NCBI RefSeq assembly: GCF_000619885.1
Contig: NZ_JHUZ01000006.1
Span: 1-64,000, forward strand
Direction of reading: 5' to 3'
DNA: 64,000 bases
Source of the DNA: Balneatrix alpica DSM 16621
GTDB lineage: Bacteria > Pseudomonadota > Gammaproteobacteria > Pseudomonadales > Balneatricaceae
This document shows, in pieces, positions 17,283-27,331 of this stretch. The number at the start of each line of letters is the position of its first letter. Position 1 is the first letter of the stretch. The notes under the pieces are model-generated. The model was not told the origin of the DNA. It searched no databases and worked only from the letters and a program-made list of their open reading frames with translations. The position numbers were made by a program, and so were the translations under genes.

Positions 17283-18058
17283 GCAGCCTGTTACAGCTTC
17301 AACACGTCAGCCTCAATTTCCGTCAGGAACGCGTGCTCGACAACATCAGCCTGGAATTGCAGCCGGGACAGATCACCACCCTGATTGGCCCCAACGGCGC
17401 AGGCAAAACCACGCTGGTGCGGGTAGTCCTCGGTCTGCTGAAGCCCCAGCAAGGGCAAGTCTGGCGCCAAGCAGGATTAAAAATTGGCTACATGCCGCAG
17501 AAACTGCAACTGGATGCCACCTTACCGCTAACGGTCCAACGCTTTTTGCAGCTGACCCGCTGTAAAGACCATGCATCCCTGCTGGAAGCCCTTAGCCGCG
17601 TCGGTGCCAGTCATTTGCTGAAGCATCCGATGCAGGGCCTATCCGGTGGTGAAACCCAGCGGGTGTTACTGGCCCGAGCACTGCTGCAACAGCCCAATTT
17701 ACTGGTGCTGGATGAGCCGGTGCAGGGGGTGGATGTCAATGGCCAGGTGGAACTCTACAGTTTGATCAGCCGCCTGCGCCAAGAGTTGGGCTGCGCGGTG
17801 CTAATGGTGTCCCATGACTTGCACCTGGTGATGGCGGATACCGATCAGGTTGTGTGCCTGAACAAGCATATGTGTTGCTCCGGCAGCCCGGCCCAGGTCA
17901 GCAATGATCCTTCTTTCATTGCTCTGTTTGGCCACCGTGCCGCCAATACCCTGGCACTCTATAACCACCACCATGACCATCAACACGATGTACATGGCAA
18001 TGTCATTCTCAACCGTCCTCATCGTCATCAGGACGGCTGCTGTCAGCCCGAGAGTTAA
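17279..18058 (+). CDS. znuC: zinc ABC transporter ATP-binding protein ZnuC
   Basis: ZnuC is the ATPase subunit that powers zinc import through ZnuB. The 259-residue product has Walker [10 protein letters not shown], the signature LSGGETQRV, Walker B LLVLDEP and the switch histidine in VMVSHDLH. The C-terminus is histidine-rich (NHHHDHQHD, then HRHQDGCC). This extension is common in ZnuC and may sense or bind zinc. The ATG overlaps the zur stop, and znuB follows after 5 bases. Confidence 0.95.
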   Translation: MSSLLQLQHVSLNFRQERVLDNISLELQPGQITTLIGPNGAGKTTLVRVVLGLLKPQQGQVWRQAGLKIGYMPQKLQLDATLPLTVQRFLQLTRCKDHASLLEALSRVGASHLLKHPMQGLSGGETQRVLLARALLQQPNLLVLDEPVQGVDVNGQVELYSLISRLRQELGCAVLMVSHDLHLVMADTDQVVCLNKHMCCSGSPAQVSNDPSFIALFGHRAANTLALYNHHHDHQHDVHGNVILNRPHRHQDGCCQPES

Positions 18059-18063
18059 TATTT

Positions 18064-18861
18064 ATGGATGCTTTTCTGCTCTACGCCCTGTTAGGCGGCC
18101 TGGGGGTAGCACTGGTTGCCGGCCCCCTGGGTTCCTTCGTGGTATGGCGGCGCATGGCTTATTTTGGCGACACCCTGGCCCATTCTGCCCTGCTGGGAGT
18201 GGCGCTGGGCTTACTGTTGGAGGTCAATCTGACCCTCAGCGTCATTGCCGGCTGTATCGTCTTGGCGTTACTGCTGGTCAGCCTGCAACAAAAGCGCTGG
18301 ATTGCCACCGATACCCTGCTCGGTATCCTGGCCCACACCAGCCTCTCCCTGGGCTTGGTGGCCGTCAGCCTGCTGGATAATGTGCGGGTCGATCTGATGG
18401 CCTACCTGTTTGGTGATCTGCTGGCCGTATTACCGGCTGATCTGTACTGGATTTATGCTGGCGGCGGCCTGGTACTGGCCTGCCTGGCCTGGCTATGGAC
18501 CCCCTTACTGGCCATTACCGTCAACGAAGAATTAGCCCAGGTAGAAGGCGTGCCGGTCGCCGCCGTGCGGCTGGCGCTGATGTTACTGGTGGCGATCGTG
18601 ATCGCCGTGGCCATGAAGATCGTTGGCGTGCTGCTGATCACCTCCCTGATGATTATTCCTGCTGCCTGCGCCCGCCGCTTTGCCCACACGCCAGAACAAA
18701 TGGCCGTGCTAGCCAGTTTGATCGGCTGTCTGGCGGTCTGTCTGGGGCTGGCGCTGTCCTGGTATCAGGATACCCCGGCGGGCCCCTCAGTGGTGGTTAG
18801 CGCCTTTAGCCTGTTCCTGCTCGCCACCCTGCTGCCCTTCAAAACCGCCCGTGCCAGCTGA
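18064..18861 (+). CDS. znuB: zinc ABC transporter permease ZnuB
   Basis: ZnuB is the membrane channel subunit of the high-affinity zinc importer (ABC-3 family). The 265-residue product is almost entirely hydrophobic, with about 8 spans. It has the family motif [24 protein letters not shown] near the N-terminus and [18 protein letters not shown] late. It follows znuC by 5 bases, and its end overlaps the start of the MATE gene by 11 bases. Transport and efflux functions are thus coupled on one message. Confidence 0.95.
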   Translation: MDAFLLYALLGGLGVALVAGPLGSFVVWRRMAYFGDTLAHSALLGVALGLLLEVNLTLSVIAGCIVLALLLVSLQQKRWIATDTLLGILAHTSLSLGLVAVSLLDNVRVDLMAYLFGDLLAVLPADLYWIYAGGGLVLACLAWLWTPLLAITVNEELAQVEGVPVAAVRLALMLLVAIVIAVAMKIVGVLLITSLMIIPAACARRFAHTPEQMAVLASLIGCLAVCLGLALSWYQDTPAGPSVVVSAFSLFLLATLLPFKTARAS

Positions 18862-20161
18862 AACCAGCGCCCACCGTCGGCTCTGGCGTCTGGCCTGGCC
18901 GATCATGCTCAGCAATGCCAGCGTGCCCCTGCTGGGCCTGGTGGATACTGCAGTGGTGGGCCACCTCGATGATGGCCGTCATCTCGCCGCCGTGGCCTTG
19001 GGTGCCAGCTTGTTCAGCCTGGTGTTCTGGGCCTTTGGTTTCTTGCGGATGGGTACCACCAGCATCCTTGCCCAGGCCTATGGCCGTGAGGATCATGTCC
19101 TGCTGCGCGGCGCCCTGCTGCAAAGCATCAGCCTGGCCGTGGGACTGGGCAGTGCCCTGATCCTGGCGCAGGGTGCCATCTTAGACCTGGGGATCTGGAT
19201 TCTCGCCCCCGCTACTGAGCTGCTGCCACTGGTGCAGGAGTATTGCCAGATCCGTATCTGGAGCGCCCCCGCCACCCTGCTTAATTACAGCCTGCTCGGT
19301 GCGCTGTTAGCGCTGCAGCAGGCCCGTGCTCCTGTGCTGATTCTGCTCAGTATCAACCTTAGTAATATTGCTCTCGATTGGCTCTTTGCTGTGCACTGGC
19401 AAGGCTTCAGCGCTGGAGTCGCCTGGGCCAGCCTGGTGGCCGAATACCTCGGTGCTGCCACCGGCCTCTATCTGCTGCGCCAGCCCCTGGCCAGCCTGGG
19501 GGGCCACTGGCCAAGCTGGCAACAATGGCGCCAGCTGTCCTGGAGCCGTTTGCTGCGTACCAATCGTGACCTTTTTATCCGCACCCTGTGCCTGCTTGGT
19601 TCACTGCTGTGGTTTAGCCGCCAAGGCAGTTTATTGGGTGCCTCCGTCGTTGCCGCCAATGCCATTTTGCTGCAGGGCCTGCACCTGACGGCTTATGTCC
19701 TTGATGGTTTTGCCCATGCCCTGGAATCACTCTGCGGCGCCGCCTGGGGACGAGGCAAAAAAGACGAGCTGCGCGCCCTGGTACGTGCCGCTACCCAGTT
19801 ATCCCTGCTGACGGCCTTGGCTTGGAGCCTGGTGTTCTGGCTGGCGGGAGAATACGGCATCCGCCTATTAACCAGCCAACCTGAGGTCCTGGCCCTCTGC
19901 CAGAGCTATCTCCCCTGGCTATGGGGGCTGCCGTTAATTGCGGTGTGGAGCTACCTGTATGACGGGGTGCTGATTGGTACCGGTCAAATCCGTTTGATGC
20001 GCGATACGATGCTGATCGCCACCCTGGTCTACCTGCTCAGCTGGTACTTCAGTCAAAGTCTCGGTAACCAGGGACTATGGTTAGCTTTTTGGCTGTTTTA
20101 TCTGGCCCGTTCTGCCGGCGTGACGCTAGTCAGCCGGCGCCTGCTGACAGGGTCTATTTGA
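18851..20161 (+). CDS. MATE-family efflux transporter (DinF-like)
   Basis: A 436-residue inner-membrane protein of the multidrug and toxic compound extrusion family, with about 12 spans in two related halves. The N-terminus reads [26 protein letters not shown], typical of the DinF branch. The middle has [20 protein letters not shown], the family's conserved second-half segment. The start at 18851 overlaps znuB by 11 bases, so it is probably cotranscribed with the zinc operon. A zinc link is inference; the substrate is unknown. Confidence 0.9.
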   Translation: MPAETSAHRRLWRLAWPIMLSNASVPLLGLVDTAVVGHLDDGRHLAAVALGASLFSLVFWAFGFLRMGTTSILAQAYGREDHVLLRGALLQSISLAVGLGSALILAQGAILDLGIWILAPATELLPLVQEYCQIRIWSAPATLLNYSLLGALLALQQARAPVLILLSINLSNIALDWLFAVHWQGFSAGVAWASLVAEYLGAATGLYLLRQPLASLGGHWPSWQQWRQLSWSRLLRTNRDLFIRTLCLLGSLLWFSRQGSLLGASVVAANAILLQGLHLTAYVLDGFAHALESLCGAAWGRGKKDELRALVRAATQLSLLTALAWSLVFWLAGEYGIRLLTSQPEVLALCQSYLPWLWGLPLIAVWSYLYDGVLIGTGQIRLMRDTMLIATLVYLLSWYFSQSLGNQGLWLAFWLFYLARSAGVTLVSRRLLTGSI

Positions 20162-20319
20162 CAACCGGACTGCCCCTTTCTAGCTTTAGCGAACTCAACT
20201 CAGCTAAAAATTCCACCACCAACTGATAAGTACTTCTGCTGTTCAAGCGAGCCCACTGCCCCTCTTGGGTGCGGTTCGCTCGGCAGCCAGGAAGCCTCTC
20301 ATCCAAACAGGAGCCGGCA

Positions 20320-20772
20320 ATGCGCAGTCTGCAACAATGGCTAGATCTCTATGCTCAAAGCCACCAACACCCCACCAACAAGCGCATCCACTGGGTCGCC
20401 GTGCCCGGTATCCTGCTGACCGTGGTGGCGCTACTCTGGTGGCTGCCCACTCCCTGGCAAGATCCCAGCCTGAACTGGGCAACCCTGGCGGTGGTACCCG
20501 CCGCGCTGTTTTACTTACGCCTATCACGGGTGCTGGGCTTTAGCATGATCATCTTGCTCGCTCTGTGTCTGATGCTGGTCTCCTGGGCCAGCCAACACCT
20601 GCCTTTGCTGGAAGTCGCCTTAAGCCTGTTTGTGCTGCTGTGGATCGCCCAGTTTATTGGCCATCATATTGAAGGTAAGAAGCCGTCTTTCTTTCAGGAT
20701 CTGGCTTTTCTGTTAATCGGCCCAGCTTGGGTGGTGCATCATTTACTCAGCCGCCTGGGAATTCGCTGTTAA
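20320..20772 (+). CDS. Mpo1/YGL010w-like membrane protein (DUF962)
   Basis: The 150-residue product starts MRSLQQWLDLYAQSHQHPTN and has four hydrophobic segments. The conserved histidines of the DUF962 family lie in HPTNKRIHWVAVPGI and in FIGHHIEGKKPSFFQD. The yeast member Mpo1 is an iron-dependent dioxygenase of 2-hydroxy fatty acid breakdown. Bacterial members are mostly uncharacterised. I chose the ATG at 20320 with ACAGGAG upstream. The gene stands alone. The 158 bases before it hold no other gene that I can see. Confidence 0.85.
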   Translation: MRSLQQWLDLYAQSHQHPTNKRIHWVAVPGILLTVVALLWWLPTPWQDPSLNWATLAVVPAALFYLRLSRVLGFSMIILLALCLMLVSWASQHLPLLEVALSLFVLLWIAQFIGHHIEGKKPSFFQDLAFLLIGPAWVVHHLLSRLGIRC

Positions 20773-20783
20773 TCCCTGAATGC

Positions 20784-20807
20784 AAAAGCCCCCAATCAAG
20801 GGGGCTT
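20784..20807. terminator. bidirectional terminator, DUF962/HDOD genes
   Basis: The stem AAGCCCCC/GGGGGCTT with a 6-base loop is followed on the minus strand by TTTT. It separates two convergent genes and mainly serves the HDOD gene. Confidence 0.75.
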
Positions 20808-20828
20808 CGAGGTCATAACGCTCACTTA

Positions 20829-21650
20829 TTAGCCAAGCAGCGCATCAATATCGTCTTCTTCATCCTTGAGTTGATCCCAGGACTCAAACACCTTAAGCAA
20901 ATCCAACTGTAAGCGCTGCGCAAGCTCATTGGGGAAGGCCGCCAACTGCTCTTCACGGCTCTTACCAGCCTTTTCACTCTCGTTGATATAAACCGCCAGG
21001 GCAATCAGAGCAGCATAGGGGGAGAAGGGCTCACCCAGGGGTTCCACCTGGTTGCGAATCGCATCCTGGATTTCTTCTGGGAACTTCCAGCGTCGGGCTA
21101 GCTCTTCTCCGACTTCAGTGAAGTCATAGCCAAGTTGGTTCTGCTGCAACTGCACCCGATTGGCGCCCTTGGTCACCTGTGCATCAATACGCACGGCAAT
21201 GTCTGACTCCCCCATATGGATTAACAATTCGCCGATGGAGTGCAACATACCGCAGGTAAAGGCCACCTCTTTATCCACCCGCGCGTGCTTAGCCAGCATT
21301 TTGGCGATACTGGCAACGGTGAAGGTATCCTTCCAGAACTGGCGCTTATCCATCCCCGGCACTTCCACGAAGGCCGAAGTGACGCCGGAAGCCACCACCA
21401 GGGTACGCAGGGCATCCACCCCCAGTAGCACCACCGCCGCATTAATAGAAGCAATCTTGCGTCCTACCCCGTAACGGGCAGAGTTGCCCAGACGCAGTAC
21501 CTTGGCGGCAAAAGCCTGATCCTTGGAAATCTTACTGGCAATTTCGTCCGCGTTGGCGGTATTGGAATTAAAACTGGCTACCAGCTCCTGCACTACTTTG
21601 GGAATGCTGGGCAGGTTGTACACGTTACTAAATAGGTTCTCTACCGACAT
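20829..21650 (-). CDS. HDOD-domain signalling protein
   Basis: The product of about 273 residues is a single HDOD domain, an HD-like helical fold without the catalytic metal residues. The N-terminus reads LPSIPKVVQELVASFNS, typical of the domain, and is followed by SKDQAFAAKVLRLGNSARYG. HDOD proteins act as scaffolds in chemotaxis, biofilm and stress signalling. No other domain is attached. The start at 21650 (MSVENLFSN) is chosen because a GAGG-rich ribosome site precedes it. Its partner cannot be predicted. Confidence 0.88.
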   Translation of the reverse strand: MSVENLFSNVYNLPSIPKVVQELVASFNSNTANADEIASKISKDQAFAAKVLRLGNSARYGVGRKIASINAAVVLLGVDALRTLVVASGVTSAFVEVPGMDKRQFWKDTFTVASIAKMLAKHARVDKEVAFTCGMLHSIGELLIHMGESDIAVRIDAQVTKGANRVQLQQNQLGYDFTEVGEELARRWKFPEEIQDAIRNQVEPLGEPFSPYAALIALAVYINESEKAGKSREEQLAAFPNELAQRLQLDLLKVFESWDQLKDEEDDIDALLG

Positions 21651-21730
21651 GGACGCCTCCTCCTGACGTTGCCCGAGGTCCTGTTCCAGCAGTATAGGCC
21701 AGGAACAGGCGTCCAAGCTTAATATAGAAC

Positions 21731-22858
21731 CTAACTGATGACGTCAATTTGCTGAGCAAATTCCCCCAGGGAGATCGATTCCTGCCGATCGGCCCGCCAG
21801 GCCAGGTCACTTTCCAGATAGGCCAGCATCAGACTGGCACAGCTCTGCAACGCATGCATGTGGGTACGCTCATAACCATGGGTAGCATCGGTACCGAAGG
21901 TAATGAGTGCCGGACGAATGTCATGCCCGGCCTGCACCGCCGACACCGCATCGCTGTAATAAAAGCGGAACACATCACGCTGCCAGGGAATCTGATGATG
22001 ACGACACAGGTTAATCAGGTGTTGGCTGAGGTGGTAATCAAAGGGACCGCTGGAGTCCTTCATCGCCAGCGTCACGCCCGTTTCTCTGGCATTCTGACCG
22101 CTGGCCACCGGGCCAATATCGATACCGACAAATTCCGCCGTGTCCTGATCCAGTGCATGGCCCGCACCGGAACCTACCTCCTCCGACAGGGTGAAGATAA
22201 TCTGCGCCGGTACCGCCGCCTCTATCCCTTCGCGCTGCATCGCTTCCAGCGTTGCTAAAATGGCCGCCGTACCTGCTTTGTTATCCAGATGGCGGGCAAC
22301 GATAAAGCCGGTATCGGTAAATTCCGGCTGGGAGTCAAAGGCAACGAAGTCCCCTACTTCCAACCCTGCTTCACGTAGGGCATCGGCACTATCCACTACC
22401 GCATCGACCCGGACTTCTACCTGATCCCAATTGACCGGCTGGGTATCCACCGCCTCATTAAAAGCATGCCCCGCCGCCATCAGCGGCAGCACACTGCCAC
22501 GCAAGCTGCCCTGCTCGGTAAAAATGGTGACCCGTGCCCCCTCAGCAAAACGGCTGGACCAATGCCCCAAGGGAGTAATTGCCAAACGACCATTAGGCTT
22601 GAGCTCACGCACCATCGCACCGATGGTGTCCAGATGGGTCACCAGTGCACGCTTGGGGCCAGGACGGCGTCCACCCAGCTCGGCAATCAGGGTGCCACGG
22701 CGACTCAAGCGATAGGGCACCCCCAACTCATCCAGTTGCTGGCCGACGTAATAGACGATGGCGTCGGTCATCCCGGTGGGGGAAGGAATCTCCAGCATGG
22801 CCTGTAATTGCTTGGCTAAATACTGACTATCGATCACAGGTAGGCTAGGCAGGGACAT
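21731..22858 (-). CDS. M42-family peptidase of the NAGGN osmolyte operon
   Basis: A 375-residue metallo-aminopeptidase-like protein of the M42 family. Metal ligands are visible in LVTHLDTIGAMV, HLDNKAGTAA and TLSEEVGSGAG, so the dinuclear site looks intact. It belongs to the subfamily encoded with the N-acetylglutaminylglutamine amide (NAGGN) synthesis genes. Its start shares one base with the stop of the ligase gene (TAATG). A role in degrading or recycling the osmolyte or its precursor is plausible but inferred from context. Confidence 0.9.
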   Translation of the reverse strand: MSLPSLPVIDSQYLAKQLQAMLEIPSPTGMTDAIVYYVGQQLDELGVPYRLSRRGTLIAELGGRRPGPKRALVTHLDTIGAMVRELKPNGRLAITPLGHWSSRFAEGARVTIFTEQGSLRGSVLPLMAAGHAFNEAVDTQPVNWDQVEVRVDAVVDSADALREAGLEVGDFVAFDSQPEFTDTGFIVARHLDNKAGTAAILATLEAMQREGIEAAVPAQIIFTLSEEVGSGAGHALDQDTAEFVGIDIGPVASGQNARETGVTLAMKDSSGPFDYHLSQHLINLCRHHQIPWQRDVFRFYYSDAVSAVQAGHDIRPALITFGTDATHGYERTHMHALQSCASLMLAYLESDLAWRADRQESISLGEFAQQIDVIS

Positions 22859-24597
22859 TACAAACGGCTCCTGATAGTGGTGGGAAAAAGCAGATCGATG
22901 AAGCGTTCTGCGGTGGGATGGGGCTCATGATTAGCCAAGCCTGGCCGCTCATTCGCCTCGATAATGACAAAGTGGGGGGCGGTCACATCGGGCACCAGCA
23001 TATCAATGCCTGTTACCGGTATATTCAACGCCCGAGCGGCTTCAATTGCCGCCTGTGCCAATTGCGGATGAAGCTGATCGGTCACATCTTCCAGGGTACC
23101 GCCGGTGTGCAAGTTGGCGGTTTTACGCACCGCCAGGCGTTCACCGGCTGGCAGCACCGACTCCCGCCCATAACCGGCATCACGGATGGTGCGCAGGGTT
23201 TCCTGATCCAGCGGAATGCGGCTTTCACCACCGGTAGCCGCCGCACGACGACGGCTGTAATGATGGATCAATTGCTCCAGGGTACTTTTACCGTCCCCCA
23301 CCACCGTGGCGGGTCGTCGCACGGCTGCAGCGACCACTTCGTCATTAATCACCAGTACCCGCACATCGTCCCCGGGGTAATAGGGCTCCAGTAACACCTG
23401 GGCCGAGATCTGCCGCGCTTGGGCCACCGCCTGCTCCAGCGCCTCTGGGCTGCGCACATCGACCGCAATCCCCTTGCCCTGCTCCGAGTCAATCGGCTTG
23501 ACCACCACCCGACCATTGCAGCGTTGCAACAGGGCCTGGTAATCCATCCCCGCCTGCCATAACTCCGCCTTGGGCACCGGCAAACCGGCACGATCAAGGC
23601 AACGGTGGGTCAGCCACTTGTTTTGACACAAGGTCATCGCCGTTGCTGGGGTTAAAGCGGTCAGGCTTTCATGGCAACGAATCCGGCTACCGCCTAAGGC
23701 CAGGGTAAAAATATTGGCCTCACTATCCTCTATCTCGACCTGAATCCCGCGGCTACTGGCCTCATCGACGATGATACGGGCATAAGGATTCAGGCCTTCA
23801 TCCGCCTGGGGCTCGGTATAGAGCGCCTCGTTGATGGCATTACGGCGCTTGACCGCAAAGGTCTGGAACAGACGAAAGCCCAGTTTTTCATACAACTGCT
23901 TGGCGGAATCATTGCTGTGCAGCACCGATAAATCGAGATAGTGACAACCACGGGTGTGCATGCGCTCGGCCAGATAACGCACCAGCGCCTCCCCGACCCG
24001 CGGACGGCTGGCATCCGGCGCTACCGCCAGGCTCCACAGGCTTGCACCACGCTCTGGATCAGCAAACAAACGCTGATGATCCAACCCCAGCACCGCACCC
24101 AGCACCTGGCCACTGTCCTGGTCTTCCGCCAGCAAAAACACTCGCGCCCGTGAGCGGCGTTGGCCCAGCACCACCTGCGGGTCCAGCGGCTGCATCCGGC
24201 ACTTGAGGTAGATGGCATTGACTGCCTGCACATCCTCCTCCGTACTAATACGGCGCACATTGACCCCTGTTACGGAATCGCGCCGGGGCTGATATTCATT
24301 CAGCCACAGACGATAGCTATCGGAGGGATCGAGAAATAAGCGCTGCGGTGCCAGACTGACCACCACCTGAGGCCGAGCCACATAGAAGGCGATATCCCGC
24401 TCTCCCTGCCCCTCCTCTAACAGTGCCTGGGCCAGACTCTGTTCATCTGGAAAGGTATGGCCAAATAACAACCGCCCCCAACCACAGTGCACGCTGACGT
24501 GGTGCTGCACATCCGGTAAATCTTCCCGTAACCGCTCGGCCTGCAACTGGGCATAAGAGGGCTGACGCTTGCGTCTTACCCGCTCACGAATGCTCAT
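22858..24597 (-). CDS. ngg: N-acetylglutaminylglutamine synthetase
   Basis: This fusion enzyme makes N-acetylglutaminylglutamine, precursor of the compatible solute NAGGN. The 579-residue product has an N-terminal GNAT acetyltransferase domain (about 90-260; SLAVAPDASRPRVGEALVRY). A C-terminal ATP-grasp ligase domain (about 300-579) has GRVVVKPIDSEQGKGIAVDV and FVIIEANERPGLANHEPHP. The start at 24597 has GGAGG upstream and follows the amidotransferase gene by 2 bases. An earlier in-frame start overlapping that gene seems less likely. With its two neighbours it forms an osmoadaptation operon, a hint of life in saline or drying habitats. Confidence 0.93.
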   Translation of the reverse strand: MSIRERVRRKRQPSYAQLQAERLREDLPDVQHHVSVHCGWGRLLFGHTFPDEQSLAQALLEEGQGERDIAFYVARPQVVVSLAPQRLFLDPSDSYRLWLNEYQPRRDSVTGVNVRRISTEEDVQAVNAIYLKCRMQPLDPQVVLGQRRSRARVFLLAEDQDSGQVLGAVLGLDHQRLFADPERGASLWSLAVAPDASRPRVGEALVRYLAERMHTRGCHYLDLSVLHSNDSAKQLYEKLGFRLFQTFAVKRRNAINEALYTEPQADEGLNPYARIIVDEASSRGIQVEIEDSEANIFTLALGGSRIRCHESLTALTPATAMTLCQNKWLTHRCLDRAGLPVPKAELWQAGMDYQALLQRCNGRVVVKPIDSEQGKGIAVDVRSPEALEQAVAQARQISAQVLLEPYYPGDDVRVLVINDEVVAAAVRRPATVVGDGKSTLEQLIHHYSRRRAAATGGESRIPLDQETLRTIRDAGYGRESVLPAGERLAVRKTANLHTGGTLEDVTDQLHPQLAQAAIEAARALNIPVTGIDMLVPDVTAPHFVIIEANERPGLANHEPHPTAERFIDLLFPTTIRSRL

Positions 24598-24599
24598 CT

Positions 24600-26372
24600 T
24601 TATCCCTCCAGCTGCTGTAACCACAGCTCCAGTAAGCCCAACTGCCACAGCTTAGAGCCACGCAAGGGAGTCAAATGCGCCTCGGGATCCGTCAACAGGG
24701 TATCCAGATACGCCGGCTGGAACAGGCCACGCTGACGGGCAGCCTGGCTACTCAAGGCATCCTGCACCTGTTGCAGCACCGGCCCGCGTAAATACTTCAA
24801 CGCCGGCACCGGGAAATAGCCCTTCGGACGATCAATCACCTCGGCTGGAATCAAACGCCGGGCCACCTGCTTGAGGATGCCTTTACCTCCCTGATCCAGT
24901 TTCAACTGCGCAGGAATACGTGCGGCAAACTCCACCAGCTCGTGATCAAGGAAAGGTACCCGCGCCTCCAGGCTATGGGCCATGGTCATGGTATCCACCC
25001 GCTTGACCGGATCTTCCACCAGCATCACCTGGGTATCCAAACGCAGCGCCTTATCCACCGGATGACTAGCCCCCGCCTGGGCAAAGTGTTGACGGACAAA
25101 TTCCCCCGCCACATCGCCCTCCGTCAGCCAGGCAGGCTGCACGGTTTGCACATACTCCAACGGCTGACGATCGAAGAACGCCTCGCGGTAAGACTGCAAC
25201 GGATTCGTGCTGCCCTGCATCGGTGGATACCAGTGATAGCCGGCAAACACCTCATCCGCACCCTGACCACTTTGCACCACCCGACAATGCTTGGAGACCT
25301 CCTGCGACAGCATATAAAAGGCCACGCAGTCATGGCTCACCATCGGCTCGGGCATCGCCGCAATCGCATTGGGCAAGGCCGCCAACATCTCGCTGGAAGG
25401 AATCATCATGCGGTGATGTCGGGTAGAGAAATGCTTGGCAATCAGATCGGAATAACGGAACTCATCGCCCTGCTCACCGTTCACCGCCTCAAATCCAATC
25501 GAGAAAGTGGACAGCTCCGGGTTGATCTCATGCAGCAGGGCCACCAACAGGCTGGAGTCCACCCCGCCGGACAGCAACACCCCCACATCCACCGCCGCCA
25601 GATTACGGCGCTGTACGGCCTGACGCAGCTGGGTCAACAGCGCATCTTCCCACTGCCGTGCATCCCAGTGTTGCTCCTCACCCTGGGCGCCAAAATTCAA
25701 TTGCCACCAGCAGGCCTTTTGTTGCGCGCCATCGCGGCTGATCTTCAACCAATGGCCCGGCTCTAGTTTGTGGATCTGCTTAAACAGGGTATGGGGCGCC
25801 GGTACCACCGAATGGAAGTGCAGGTAATAGTGCAAGCCTGTCGGGTCTAACTCGCGGGATACCTGGGGTGACTCCAGCAAGGCTGGCAACGTAGAAGAAA
25901 ACAGCAAACGCTGACTATTGCAGGTGTAATACAGAGGCTTGATTCCCAGCCGGTCACGCGCCAGCCAGACCTCTCCGCTATCACGCTGCCATACCGCCAG
26001 AGCAAACATGCCATTAAAGCGCTGCAGGCACTTTTCTCCCCAGGCGTGGTAGGCCTTGAGGATGACCTCAGTATCCCCATCGGAGAAAAACTGATAGCCC
26101 AGACCACGGAGCTCATCCCGCAGCTGCGGATAGTTATACAGGGCACCATTAAAAACCACCGCCAAGCCCAGCGCTGGATCAAACATCGGCTGCTGGGAAG
26201 CCTCCGATAGGTCCATCACCTTCAAGCGGCGATGGCCAAAGGTGATTCTGTCTTGGCTGAAAATACCCTCGGAATGAGGGCCACGGGGTTGATGGCGCTC
26301 ATTCATGCGGGCAATGGTATCGAGCTCACCGTTACCATCATGAAAACGAACTTCGCCGGCTAGACCACACAT
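24600..26372 (-). CDS. N-acetylglutaminylglutamine amidotransferase (asparagine synthase family)
   Basis: A class-II glutamine amidotransferase resembling asparagine synthetase B, which amidates N-acetylglutaminylglutamine to the osmolyte NAGGN. The 590-residue product has the nucleophile Cys2 (MCGLAGEVRF), glutaminase-domain motifs (RHQPRGPHSEG, FNGALYNY) and the synthetase domain with the PP-loop LLSGGVDSSLL. A very strong ribosome site (AAGGAGGAG) precedes the ATG at 26372. It is the first gene of the operon asparagine-synthase-like/ngg/M42. Confidence 0.93.
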   Translation of the reverse strand: MCGLAGEVRFHDGNGELDTIARMNERHQPRGPHSEGIFSQDRITFGHRRLKVMDLSEASQQPMFDPALGLAVVFNGALYNYPQLRDELRGLGYQFFSDGDTEVILKAYHAWGEKCLQRFNGMFALAVWQRDSGEVWLARDRLGIKPLYYTCNSQRLLFSSTLPALLESPQVSRELDPTGLHYYLHFHSVVPAPHTLFKQIHKLEPGHWLKISRDGAQQKACWWQLNFGAQGEEQHWDARQWEDALLTQLRQAVQRRNLAAVDVGVLLSGGVDSSLLVALLHEINPELSTFSIGFEAVNGEQGDEFRYSDLIAKHFSTRHHRMMIPSSEMLAALPNAIAAMPEPMVSHDCVAFYMLSQEVSKHCRVVQSGQGADEVFAGYHWYPPMQGSTNPLQSYREAFFDRQPLEYVQTVQPAWLTEGDVAGEFVRQHFAQAGASHPVDKALRLDTQVMLVEDPVKRVDTMTMAHSLEARVPFLDHELVEFAARIPAQLKLDQGGKGILKQVARRLIPAEVIDRPKGYFPVPALKYLRGPVLQQVQDALSSQAARQRGLFQPAYLDTLLTDPEAHLTPLRGSKLWQLGLLELWLQQLEG

Positions 26373-26439
26373 GGCGCTATGACTCCTCCTTAAATAAAAA
26401 GAACACGAATATTTAGTGCTCTATTAAATTTCAGGCGCA

Positions 26440-26468
26440 ACCCTAGCAAACCTCAGCACAAAGGTCAA
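26440..26468 (-). promoter_or_regulatory. candidate promoter of the NAGGN operon
   Basis: The minus strand reads TTGACC (26463-26468), a 17-bp spacer, then TAGGGT (26440-26445), about 70 bases before the operon start. The weak -10 would suit an activated osmotic promoter. The 387-base gap 26373-26759 holds this element and the gpt terminator. I see no gene in it. Confidence 0.4.
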
Positions 26469-26700
26469 AAAACATCCAGCATTAATCACTTTTAATCAAA
26501 ACATAAACCTCTCGTCATCTGCCGGTAATATCGGGTGAGATGCCTAAATAACCATTAGAAAGCGAAAAGAAGAAAGTGCAGAAGAGGAGGGCAAGATTGC
26601 TCAACATACCCTGTGCATGCCCATGAAAGGTGCAAGAACAGGCTCAACAGACAGCGCAAACCAAGCAGGAAAGACGTAGAAGAGAAACAATAGCGGCAAT

Positions 26701-26739
26701 AAAAAAGCGCCGCTCAGCACAGAATCTGAACGGCGCTTT
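26701..26739 (-). terminator. gpt terminator
   Basis: The 9-bp stem AAAGCGCCG/CGGCGCTTT with an 18-base loop is followed on the minus strand by a run of T. It lies about 20 bases after the gpt stop. Confidence 0.85.
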
Positions 26740-26759
26740 ACTTTACAAAGAGCAATCGC

Positions 26760-27260
26760 TTAGCGTTGACGATCCGCCAGCGGCGTAGAGAAGGTGTATT
26801 CCATATCCCAGGGGAAACGAATCCAGGTGTCCTGGCTAACTTCGGTAATAAAGGTGTCCACCAGCGGCTTACCGGCAGGCTTAGCATAAATGGTGGCAAA
26901 ATGCGCCTTGGGTAGCATATCCCGTACCGCCTTGGCGGTTTTACCGGTGTCGACCAGGTCATCGACTAACAGCATACCCTCACCGTCACCCGCCACGCCC
27001 TTGAGGATATTCAACTCACCCTGCTGCTGCGCCGCTTCCCCTTCTCCATGGCTGCCATAGCTGACAATACAGATGGTATCGATCAGGCGTACATCCAGCT
27101 CCCGGGCAATAATCGCCGCCGGTACCAGGCCGCCACGGGTAATGGCAATAATGCCCTTCCAGGGCCCCTTATCGAGCAAACGCCAGGACAGGGCACGGGC
27201 ATTACGGTGCAGCTCTTCCCAGGAGACCGGGTAATCCATGTTGTACGGGGAATGACTCAT
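26760..27260 (-). CDS. gpt: xanthine-guanine phosphoribosyltransferase
   Basis: This salvage enzyme converts guanine and xanthine to GMP and XMP with PRPP. The product of about 166 residues has a PRPP-binding loop [17 protein letters not shown] and an early [16 protein letters not shown]. The C-terminal [12 protein letters not shown] is characteristic of bacterial XGPRT. The start is the ATG at 27260 with GGAG 7 bases upstream. It appears monocistronic, ending at a strong terminator. Confidence 0.94.
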   Translation of the reverse strand: MSHSPYNMDYPVSWEELHRNARALSWRLLDKGPWKGIIAITRGGLVPAAIIARELDVRLIDTICIVSYGSHGEGEAAQQQGELNILKGVAGDGEGMLLVDDLVDTGKTAKAVRDMLPKAHFATIYAKPAGKPLVDTFITEVSQDTWIRFPWDMEYTFSTPLADRQR

Positions 27261-27331
27261 AGCCAACTCCAAAATCCAGCCGAGAGGTTTGAAAGCGCCT
27301 TAGTGTAGCACATCGCCCATGGTCAAAGCGT

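Noticed and set aside
21749-22258. 169-codon plus-strand frame opposite the M42 peptidase gene
   Set aside because: It is antisense to a well-conserved gene and has no recognisable domain.
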